This document shows, in pieces, positions 7,025 to 13,143 of a stretch of DNA of 30,011 nucleotides (within the stretch, counting starts at the first letter, position 1; each line of letters opens with the position of its first letter). A program made the position numbers and the translations under genes. Under the pieces are notes generated by a model that ran no database searches, had not been told where the DNA came from, and was given only the letters and a program-made list of their open reading frames with translations. The stretch comes from Nonlabens sp. (GTDB taxonomy: Bacteria; Bacteroidota; Bacteroidia; Flavobacteriales; Flavobacteriaceae), in the NCBI GenBank assembly GCA_023301395.1, contig JALZUY010000180.1:1-30011 (forward strand), written 5' to 3'.

Positions 7025-7698
7025 GATATATGATCATTAATGAGGTCTTTAATGTCATATCCTGACAACCTCTTAAAACTTTGTTTGATGTATGATCTTT
7101 TTTTAAGACCATAGATATAATTCCAATCGCTTTTGTATGGATCGATCGCTACGTTAGTAGAAAATAATTCTTTGGAATTCAATCTGGATTTCAGTTCACT
7201 AAACTCTCTTTCTAATTGTGGATCGATAATTTTCCTATGCGTTATATAAGCTCGAGTAAACTTGATACGGTAAGCACCCTTAGGTAATTTGATGTAAAAA
7301 CGAGTGACCAACTTATGCTTACAAGCATAAAACTTAAAAGGCACACATAATTGTTGTTCTTTTACCGTCAGCTTATTAAACTGTTTTTTACTGATGGTAG
7401 GAACATCGTTTACAATAAGGTATTTACTTCTTTGCTCATTCCACTTGCGTGTGGCTAGATCTTTAGTCCTGCCCCATTGTGTGGTAAGAAGGCGTTCAAA
7501 AATAGACTCAATGACCTCTTGATTTTTATATCGCATAACACGTCTGGTAAGTACTATTTCTTTGTACCATCCATGACGTATAGGTTCTTCTAACTTTTTA
7601 TAACCTAGTTCTCGTTGGAGTTTATATATTTTATATATGCGCTTATTTATGGTGCGCACTTCTTTTAACCGCTCGCTTTTTATATGTGCCGGTTTCAT
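7006..7698 (-). CDS. Unrecognised basic protein, first gene of the rtcB-prfH operon
   Basis: A 230-residue protein with no domain I recognise. It is rich in Lys, Arg, Tyr and Ile, including YKIYKLQRELGYKKLEE near the N-terminus and basic strands FKFYACKHKLVTRFYIK and YRIKFTRAYITHRK in the middle. A charged helix (EREFSELKSRL) and WNYIYGLKKRSYIKQSF follow. There is no signal peptide or membrane segment. The basic, aromatic character suggests an RNA- or ribosome-binding protein. The 19-base overlap with rtcB ties it to RNA repair. It could be a damage sensor, a ligase adaptor or a toxin-like component. Function is inferred from position only. Confidence 0.8.
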   Translation of the reverse strand: MKPAHIKSERLKEVRTINKRIYKIYKLQRELGYKKLEEPIRHGWYKEIVLTRRVMRYKNQEVIESIFERLLTTQWGRTKDLATRKWNEQRSKYLIVNDVPTISKKQFNKLTVKEQQLCVPFKFYACKHKLVTRFYIKLPKGAYRIKFTRAYITHRKIIDPQLEREFSELKSRLNSKELFSTNVAIDPYKSDWNYIYGLKKRSYIKQSFKRLSGYDIKDLINDHISWEITN

Positions 7699-7863
7699 AA
7701 ATCAATTATTTTAAAATTATTTTGATTTGTGATTCCAGCAATGCCAGAATCTTATGGAACGATGGTATTAGAATTCATTTTGGATTGTTTTAAGTATTTA
7801 TGAAATTTGATTCTCGAGTTGAGTGAGACCTGTCTTAAAACTGATGTGTTAAAGACAAGGCAT

Positions 7864-7894
7864 AAAAAAAGCCCGAGCTATTTGCGACGGACTT
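7864..7894 (-). terminator. Intrinsic terminator in the leader of the rtcB operon
   Basis: On the - strand AAGTCCG (7894-7888) pairs with CGGGCTT (7875-7869), including one G-U pair, over a 12-base loop. A run of seven T in total follows. It stands about 166 bases before the first gene of the operon and 28 bases after a mini-ORF, the layout of an attenuator. Confidence 0.7.
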
Positions 7895-7922
7895 CATGAG
7901 AATAAGAACTAGAAAAAGTTAC

Positions 7923-7994
7923 TTAGTGTAGAAGTCTCGAAGCTGGTGTGAAATAAAGTAGATCATATTTTCTTCGATTTAAATTGTTATGCAT
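7923..7994 (-). CDS. Candidate 23-residue leader peptide upstream of the rtcB operon
   Basis: The mini-ORF begins MHNNLNRRKYDLLYF and ends ASRLLH before TAA. It lies between a promoter-like box and an intrinsic terminator on the strand of the operon. Its GACTTC (plus-strand 7936-7931, in the Arg-Leu codons) is complementary to GAAGTC of the terminator's 5' arm (7895-7890), so it could form an alternative antiterminator. Leu makes up five of the 23 residues and Arg three. The Arg-Arg...Asp-Leu-Leu run recalls short leader peptides of other phyla, but there is no Cys codon. There is no strong Shine-Dalgarno, as is usual here. Coding is inferred from layout, not proven. Confidence 0.5.
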   Translation of the reverse strand: MHNNLNRRKYDLLYFTPASRLLH

Positions 7995-8015
7995 TGCTTG
8001 ATTGCAATTGCGGTG

Positions 8016-8046
8016 CAAAGATGTGATGCTTTTTTGAATCTCACAA
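8016..8046 (-). promoter_or_regulatory. Bacteroidota-type promoter for the leader transcript
   Basis: On the - strand TTG (8046-8044), 20 bases, then CATCTTTG (8023-8016). This fits TTG-N17-23-TAnnTTTG with one mismatch. Transcription would start about 15 bases before the leader ATG. Confidence 0.55.
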
Positions 8047-8130
8047 ATAAAAATTCAATTCAATTAACTGATTATCAATTGTTTAATTTAAAATTTAGAT
8101 AATAGAATACCTGCCCGCTTATGCAGAAAA

Positions 8131-8172
8131 AAGATAATTACAGTAACTCCTTAGTATGTTACATTTTATCTT
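8131..8172. repeat. Interrupted inverted repeat in the 7.7-8.5 kb gap
   Basis: AAGATAA (8131-8137) mirrors TTATCTT (8166-8172), and inside it GTAAC (8143-8147) mirrors GTTAC (8158-8162). It lies upstream of the leader promoter and could be a regulator site or an RNA hairpin. Confidence 0.5.
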
Positions 8173-8253
8173 AGAGACTATTTCTTTTACCAATCTTGCA
8201 TTGTATGAAAATGAGTTTAAAATTATTTTTGATTTTCTTTAAAAAAGATCAAA

Positions 8254-8287
8254 AACAAAAAAAGCGTCCCTTTTCAAGGACGCTTTT
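8254..8287 (-). terminator. Strong intrinsic terminator in the 7.7-8.5 kb gap
   Basis: AAAAGCGTCC (8260-8269) and GGACGCTTTT (8278-8287) form a perfect 10-bp stem with an 8-base loop. On the - strand a T-rich tail of seven T, then G and more T follows. It ends a short - strand transcript that contains the mini-ORF at 8325-8372. Confidence 0.8.
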
Positions 8288-8324
8288 ACTATGTTATTAA
8301 ATTGATTTACCTCAAATAGATACC

Positions 8325-8372
8325 TCAACCGCAAGAATGGCGCCCAATGATATGTTCTTTTAAGTAATTCAT
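8325..8372 (-). CDS. Candidate 15-residue leader peptide (second module)
   Basis: Mini-ORF MNYLKEHIIGRHSCG on the - strand, 38 bases before the terminator at 8254-8287 and about 29 bases after a CATATTTG -7-like box. Its GGGCGC (8345-8340, Gly-Arg codons) can pair, with one wobble, with GCGTCC of the terminator's 5' arm. The layout copies the module at 7923-7994. Whether it is translated is unproven. Confidence 0.4.
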   Translation of the reverse strand: MNYLKEHIIGRHSCG

Positions 8373-8400
8373 AATTTTGTTTTATCTAGTTAATAGACTG

Positions 8401-8408
8401 CAAATATG
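8401..8408 (-). promoter_or_regulatory. Possible -7 box for the second leader module
   Basis: CATATTTG on the - strand, one mismatch from TAnnTTTG. No convincing -33 TTG at the right distance. Confidence 0.3.
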
Positions 8409-8493
8409 GTTATTTAATTCTTATATATATTCATCTTCCATAATTTCATCATACTTACTATAATTTCTCTTCCTTAAATTCAGCTTCTTCCAT

Positions 8494-8501
8494 TATCTTT
8501 A
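8494..8501 (+). promoter_or_regulatory. Possible -7 box of the beta-propeller gene
   Basis: TATCTTTA, one mismatch from TAnnTTTG, 17 bases before the ATG at 8519. The leader would be very short. No clear -33 TTG. Confidence 0.4.
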
Positions 8502-8518
8502 AGACAAATTATCCAGTC

Positions 8519-11500
8519 ATGAATAAGCTCTACTACCTCCTCTTTATTTTTACTGTTCTCGCTTTCGCGAAAGCGGAATCACAACAATTACCTGAACCAC
8601 CAGAAGAGCAAAAATTCTACGAATCACAAGAATTTAGATTGCTCGGGCCTTTTCGAGGTGGACGAAGTGCCGCGGTAACTGGAGTTCCTGGAAAACCTAA
8701 CCTATTCTACTTCGGTAGTACCGGTGGTGGCGTGTGGAAAACCATGGATGGTGGACGTACGTGGAGTAATATCTCTGATGGATATTTTGGCGGTTCTATA
8801 GGAGCTGTAAGTGTCGCACCTAGCGATCATAATGTGATTTATGTAGGTGGTGGTGAGAAAACACTGCGTGGTAATGTATCGAGTGGTTACGGAATCTGGA
8901 AAACAGAAAATGCGGGAAAAACATGGACACAGGCTGGATTACCTAAAAGTAGACATGTCCCTAGAATAACAATCGATCCTAACGATCATAATACTGTTTA
9001 TGCAGCTGTTCTAGGAGATATCTACAAGCCTACTTCAGATCGTGGGGTGTATAAATCTACCGATGGTGGGAAAACATGGAACAAAAAATTATATGCAAAT
9101 GATCTTGCTGGAGCGGTAGATTTAATCATCGATCCTAGTAATCCACGTAATTTATATGCTACTACATGGCGTGTGCAGCGTACTCCATATAGTTTATCTA
9201 GTGGTGGCGATGGTAGTGCGATATGGAAAAGCACTGATTATGGCGAGACATGGAAAGAAATCTCTACCAATGAAGGATTTGCAAAAGGAACGCTGGGAAT
9301 AATGGGGATTACAGTATCTCCAGTAAGTTCTGACCGATTATATGCCATAGTAGAGAATAAAAAGGAAGGTGGTCTTTATAGAAGTAATGACGCTGGACTG
9401 ACCTGGAAAAAAACAAACGATTCTAGAAGTTTAAGACAACGTGCGTGGTATTACACAAGAATCTATGCCGATACAGAGGATATCGATAAACTATATGTAG
9501 TAAATGTGTCTTACCATAAAAGTACTGATGGTGGGAATAATTTTTCTAGCGCTCGTGCACCACATGGAGATCATCATGATTTGTGGATCGCACCAGAAGA
9601 TCCTAATCGTATGATCATGGGAGATGATGGCGGTGCGCAAATTACTTATGATGGTGGTGAGACCTGGAGTACGTATCACAATCAACCTACGGCTCAATAT
9701 TATAGAGTGACTACAGATAATTCTTTTCCTTATCGTATTTATGTTGCTCAACAAGATAATGGAACGATAAGAATCCCACACCGTACTACTGGTAGAAGTA
9801 TTACAGATAGCGACTGGGAAGGAACTGCTGGAGGTGAAAGCGCACATATTGCTGTAGACCCTAAAGATAATGACATCGTTTATGGTGGTAGCTACGGTGG
9901 TTATATCTCCCGATACAATCATAAAACGAAATCTCAACGCGCCATCAACGTATGGCCAGATAACCCAATGGGACATGGTGCAGAAGGAATGAAATACCGC
10001 TTCCAATGGAATTTCCCTATTCTATTCTCTAAACATGAGACCAATAAATTGTATGCATTCTCAAACAATGTGCACGTTACTACTGATGAAGGACAAAGTT
10101 GGGAAACCATTTCTCCAGATTTGACTAGAAATGATCCGACAAAACTTGTTTCTAGTGGTGGACCGATTACTCAAGATAATACAAGTGTAGAATATTACTG
10201 TACCATTTTTGCTGCGGCAGAATCGCCATTAAAAGCTGGTGAATTATGGATAGGTAGTGATGACGGACTCGTACACCTTTCTAAAGATGGCGGCAAGAAC
10301 TGGAGTAACATTACCCCTAAAGGATTGCCAGAATGGGCACAAATCAACAGTATAGAACCTAGTCGTTATGACGCAGCGACTTGTTATCTAGCGGCAACTC
10401 GATACAAGCTAGGAGATTTTACACCTTATTTATATAAAACTATAGATTACGGTAAAAGCTGGAAAAAGATTACCGATGGAATTCCTTCTGAGCATTTCAG
10501 TCGTGTGATACGTGAAGATGACCAAGTAAAAGGAATGTTGTACGCAGGAACTGAAACAGGACTTTACATTTCCACAAACGATGGGAAATCATGGAAATCC
10601 TTCCAGATGAATTTACCTATTGTTCCTATCACAGACCTAACTGTAAAAGACAACAATCTAGTGATTGCTACACAAGGAAGAAGTTTATGGATACACGATG
10701 ATCTTGAGTTAGTAAGACAGAGTTTTAGTAGCACGCTTTCGCGAAAGCAAAATAACAACCAACTCTTTAAACCTAAAACAGCTTATCGTATGGCCGGAAA
10801 TGGAAGAGCGGGATCGCTTACTGCTGGAACAAATCATCCCTCTGGTGTACAGGTACATTATTATTTACCAGAAGTAAAAGAGAAAGATAGTATTTCATTG
10901 AGTTTTTATGATTCTAAAAATGAGTTGATAAAAAGCTACTCGACATACGATAAGAAGAATAAAATAGAACCAAAATCTGGAGCTAATCTATTCAACTGGA
11001 ATACACAATACGATGGTGCTGAAAGGTTGCCTAAAATGATTTTATGGTGGGCAAATCTATCTGGACCGCAAGCAACACCTGGTAATTACAAAGTAGAGCT
11101 TACTGTAAATGGAGCAAAACAATCACAACCGATTACCATAATCCCAGCTCCTAACGCAGAGGCTAGCGTGGCAGACATGCAAGCACAATTTGATTTTGTC
11201 AAAGAAGTGAACGCTACAGTAGACAAAGCGCACAAGTCCATTAAGAACATACGTACTTTTAATAAAAAGCTAGCCGCATTTGAATCTTTATACGGCGATA
11301 GAGAAGAGCAAGGTATTAAAGATATGATGACTATGTCTAAGGAGATGAAAGAGAAATTCAACGAGGTGGAAAAAGCACTTTATCAAACACAAAATCGCAG
11401 TGGTCAGGATCCATTGAACTTCCCTATTAGACTGACTAATAAATTAGCACACTTAAATAGTCTAGCACAAATAGGCGACTTTGCTCCTACTTCACAAAGT

Positions 11501-11647
11501 ATTCAAGTAAAAAACGAGCTTACTGCTGAGATTGAAAAGCAGCTGGCTGTTTTTAACTCGGTGCTAGATTCTGACATTAGGAAGTTTAATACGCAGTTCA
11601 ATGAATTAAAATTAGATTATTTGATGATTGAAAAAGAGAAGAAATAA
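8519..11647 (+). CDS. Secreted sortilin/BNR-type beta-propeller protein (WD40/YVTN/BNR-like repeats)
   Basis: This 1042-residue protein has an N-terminal signal peptide: MNKLYYLLFIFTVLAFAKA, with AxA-type cleavage options at residues 15-19. The mature part holds about ten Asp-box motifs (S/T-x-D-x-G-x-T-W), for example MDGGRTW (76-82), NAGKTW (131-136), TDGGKTW (181-187), and later DYGETW, DAGLTW, DEGQSW, DGGKNW, DYGKSW and NDGKSW. These mark the blade turns of beta-propellers of the sortilin/BNR type. From about 770 on there is a beta-rich region, then a helical, charged C-terminus. Related proteins are common in Bacteroidota and often called glycosyl hydrolases, but no sialidase catalytic set is evident here. 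No T9SS C-terminal sorting signal is obvious, so it is probably periplasmic or surface-associated. Palindrome copies 4 and 5 lie in the signal peptide and at residues 740-743. The next gene starts inside its stop codon. Confidence 0.92.
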   Translation: MNKLYYLLFIFTVLAFAKAESQQLPEPPEEQKFYESQEFRLLGPFRGGRSAAVTGVPGKPNLFYFGSTGGGVWKTMDGGRTWSNISDGYFGGSIGAVSVAPSDHNVIYVGGGEKTLRGNVSSGYGIWKTENAGKTWTQAGLPKSRHVPRITIDPNDHNTVYAAVLGDIYKPTSDRGVYKSTDGGKTWNKKLYANDLAGAVDLIIDPSNPRNLYATTWRVQRTPYSLSSGGDGSAIWKSTDYGETWKEISTNEGFAKGTLGIMGITVSPVSSDRLYAIVENKKEGGLYRSNDAGLTWKKTNDSRSLRQRAWYYTRIYADTEDIDKLYVVNVSYHKSTDGGNNFSSARAPHGDHHDLWIAPEDPNRMIMGDDGGAQITYDGGETWSTYHNQPTAQYYRVTTDNSFPYRIYVAQQDNGTIRIPHRTTGRSITDSDWEGTAGGESAHIAVDPKDNDIVYGGSYGGYISRYNHKTKSQRAINVWPDNPMGHGAEGMKYRFQWNFPILFSKHETNKLYAFSNNVHVTTDEGQSWETISPDLTRNDPTKLVSSGGPITQDNTSVEYYCTIFAAAESPLKAGELWIGSDDGLVHLSKDGGKNWSNITPKGLPEWAQINSIEPSRYDAATCYLAATRYKLGDFTPYLYKTIDYGKSWKKITDGIPSEHFSRVIREDDQVKGMLYAGTETGLYISTNDGKSWKSFQMNLPIVPITDLTVKDNNLVIATQGRSLWIHDDLELVRQSFSSTLSRKQNNNQLFKPKTAYRMAGNGRAGSLTAGTNHPSGVQVHYYLPEVKEKDSISLSFYDSKNELIKSYSTYDKKNKIEPKSGANLFNWNTQYDGAERLPKMILWWANLSGPQATPGNYKVELTVNGAKQSQPITIIPAPNAEASVADMQAQFDFVKEVNATVDKAHKSIKNIRTFNKKLAAFESLYGDREEQGIKDMMTMSKEMKEKFNEVEKALYQTQNRSGQDPLNFPIRLTNKLAHLNSLAQIGDFAPTSQSIQVKNELTAEIEKQLAVFNSVLDSDIRKFNTQFNELKLDYLMIEKEKK
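8560..8575. repeat. CGCTTTCGCGAAAGCG palindrome, copy 4
   Basis: Perfect 16-bp palindrome inside the propeller gene. It encodes AFAKA at residues 15-19, the signal-peptide cleavage region. Confidence 0.95.
10734..10749. repeat. GCTTTCGCGAAAGC palindrome, copy 5
   Basis: Perfect 14-bp core (10735-10748) with outer pair C/A. It lies in the propeller gene and is read as LSRK (740-743), a third reading frame. Confidence 0.95.
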
Positions 11648-12111
11648 TGGAAGAGCTCAACGGTTATTGGGAAGGGTATTATATCTATGGATTAGGATAT
11701 GACTTGCCTTTTTTTGGCGAGAAAGTAATTCTGTATGCAGAGCTTGAATTCAAAGATGGAATTATCACAGGTCATCATACCGAAAAGAAAAGTCCTTTTT
11801 CAACAGGAGGAACATCTAATTTTAAGGGTCACTGGGACGATGATTTAGTTTCTTTTACAGTGCAACACTCAAGTAATCCTGTAATTCTAGATGATGGCGT
11901 GAGCACTCAAAACCTTCAACATGATTTTGAAATTACTTATAACGGCTCTTTAAATTTGTTTAAGAAAACAATAAACGGCTTATGGTTTATGGAAAACGAG
12001 ATGGAGACTGAATTAAATTTAGAAATCCCTATTGCCGAAGGACTATGGATGCTTAAAAAGATGAAGAGAAAACCTGTTAGCGACTTTGATTACTCGTTAC
12101 TTGGGCTTTAA
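11647..12111 (+). CDS. Hypothetical protein coupled to the beta-propeller gene
   Basis: A 154-residue protein without a signal peptide and not matched to a family I know. It begins MEELNGYWEGYYIYGLGYDL, and alternating hydrophobic strands follow (VILYAELEFKDGIITGHH, DLVSFTVQH, FEITYNGSL, LNLEIPIAEGLWML). This suggests a small all-beta, lipocalin-like barrel. The ATG shares a base with the upstream TAA (TAATG), a classic coupling junction, so it is made with the propeller protein although it seems cytoplasmic. Confidence 0.8.
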   Translation: MEELNGYWEGYYIYGLGYDLPFFGEKVILYAELEFKDGIITGHHTEKKSPFSTGGTSNFKGHWDDDLVSFTVQHSSNPVILDDGVSTQNLQHDFEITYNGSLNLFKKTINGLWFMENEMETELNLEIPIAEGLWMLKKMKRKPVSDFDYSLLGL

Positions 12112-12173
12112 TACTAAAGAATTATACTAACAAGATTATTTCATGTCCTGATACCAGTCCATTGTGCAAATAG

Positions 12174-12375
12174 TAAACCATTACGAATGGGATTTACTGC
12201 TCACATCCCACAAAGCTCCGCTTTGAACATATAAAAAGGTCAACAGAAATCTTGAGTAAACTCAATTTCTGCTAGCAATAAACCATCACGAATGGGATTT
12301 GCTGCGCACATCCCACAAAGCTCCGCTTTGAACATATAAAAAGGCCAACAGAAATCTTGAGTAAACTCAATTTCT
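12174..12375. repeat. Tandem direct repeat, two ~97-base units 105 bases apart
   Basis: Units 12174-12270 and 12279-12375 differ at only a few positions. Each contains GGGAT...ATCCC, the hairpin CAAAGC-TCC-GCTTTG and the left and centre of the tRNA terminator stem. Only the second unit continues into the right arm. This repeat and the terminator fill most of the 287 bases between the hypothetical gene and the tRNA. Confidence 0.9.
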
Positions 12376-12393
12376 ATTGGCCTTTTTATATGT
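12332..12393 (-). terminator. Very long terminator hairpin downstream of tRNA-Arg
   Basis: A 17-base arm (12332-12348) is exactly mirrored by 12377-12393. Inside it AGAAA/TTTCT and TTGAG/CTCAA close a TAAA loop. The arms carry five A and five T next to GGCC, so it can terminate on both strands. It starts six bases after the tRNA's 3' end and also faces the + strand gene ending at 12111. Confidence 0.9.
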
Positions 12394-12398
12394 ATTCG

Positions 12399-12472
12399 TG
12401 ACCTCGATGGGATTCAAACCCATAACCGCTGGAGCCGAAATCCAGTGCGCTATTCAGTTGCGCCACGAGGCC
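12399..12472 (-). tRNA. tRNA-Arg (anticodon UCG)
   Basis: A 74-base cloverleaf. The acceptor stem GGCCTCG/CGAGGTC has one G-U pair and the discriminator is A. The anticodon arm is CTGGA-TTTCGGC-TCCAG with anticodon TCG, reading CGA, and the T arm is ATGGG-TTTGAAT-CCCAT. CCA is not encoded. The usual G19 and C56 are A and T, a paired change. Function should be normal. Confidence 0.97.
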
Positions 12473-12505
12473 TTAAATTGTTATTTTATTCAGGTTTCAA
12501 CATTA

Positions 12506-12513
12506 CAAATTTA
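12506..12513 (-). promoter_or_regulatory. Possible -7 box of tRNA-Arg
   Basis: TAAATTTG on the - strand fits TAnnTTTG and lies 33 bases upstream of the tRNA 5' end. No clear -33 TTG. Confidence 0.4.
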
Positions 12514-12553
12514 ATGCATCCAAAACCTAAAAAACACGATTGACAGTTTATAA

Positions 12554-13000
12554 CTAAGTTAATTGAGCCTTTATAATAGTACTTATCGTCCTACCATCTG
12601 CCTTGCCAGCAAGTTGCTGGTTTGCCATTCCCATAACTTTCCCCATATCTTTCATTCCAGCTGCACCAGTCTTGGCGATAATATCTATAACGACTTTTGT
12701 CACTTCTTCTTCACTTAATTGTTCTGGCAAGAACTTCTCTAAAACAGCTGCTTGAGCTAATTCTGGTTCAGAAAGGTCTTCTCTATTTTGTTCAGAAAAT
12801 ATTCGAGCACTATCCTTACGCTGCTTTACTAATTTTTGAACCAGTTTGATCTCATCATCACTTGACAATTCTCCATCATCCCCAGATGTTTTAGCTAATA
12901 AAATCTCGCTTTTAACTGCTCGTAAAGCAGCAAGAGCTGTTTGATCTTTTGCTTTCATGGCTTCTTTCATTGCCGTCATGATATCTTTTTCTAAACTCAT
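12554..13000 (-). CDS. GatB/YqeY domain protein
   Basis: A 148-residue YqeY-family protein: helical N-terminal MSLEKDIMTAMKEAMKAKD, then LAALRAVKSEIL, VQKLVKQRKDSARIF, EKFLPEQLSEEEV and MGKVMGMANQQLAGKADGR. The YqeY domain resembles the C-terminal tRNA-binding part of the GatB amidotransferase subunit. The role of the stand-alone protein is not settled. It lies after ftsZ on the same strand, but an intrinsic terminator at 13086-13118 separates them, so it is probably transcribed on its own. Confidence 0.93.
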   Translation of the reverse strand: MSLEKDIMTAMKEAMKAKDQTALAALRAVKSEILLAKTSGDDGELSSDDEIKLVQKLVKQRKDSARIFSEQNREDLSEPELAQAAVLEKFLPEQLSEEEVTKVVIDIIAKTGAAGMKDMGKVMGMANQQLAGKADGRTISTIIKAQLT

Positions 13001-13085
13001 AATATTAATAATTGTTTAAGACTATAAAAATAAGGTTTAAAAAGGCTTTATACAACCTAAGACAGTTGCGTTGTATCCAAATAAG

Positions 13086-13118
13086 AAGCCCGAATTCTAA
13101 TGAAAGAATATCGGGCTT
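13086..13118 (-). terminator. Terminator of the dcw operon after ftsZ
   Basis: AAGCCCGA (13086-13093) pairs with TCGGGCTT (13111-13118) and ATTCT (13094-13098) with AGAAT (13105-13109), with one bulged A. It lies 26 bases behind the ftsZ stop codon. The T-tract on the - strand is modest. Confidence 0.8.
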
Positions 13119-13143
13119 ATAACTTCAAGGGAGAAGTAATTAC

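Noticed and set aside
9491..10006. 171-codon open frame on the - strand
   Set aside because: It lies wholly within the propeller gene on the other strand and has no recognisable protein; a shadow of the real gene.
12174..12375. CRISPR-like array
   Set aside because: Only two long units with no unique spacers; it is a duplicated terminator region.
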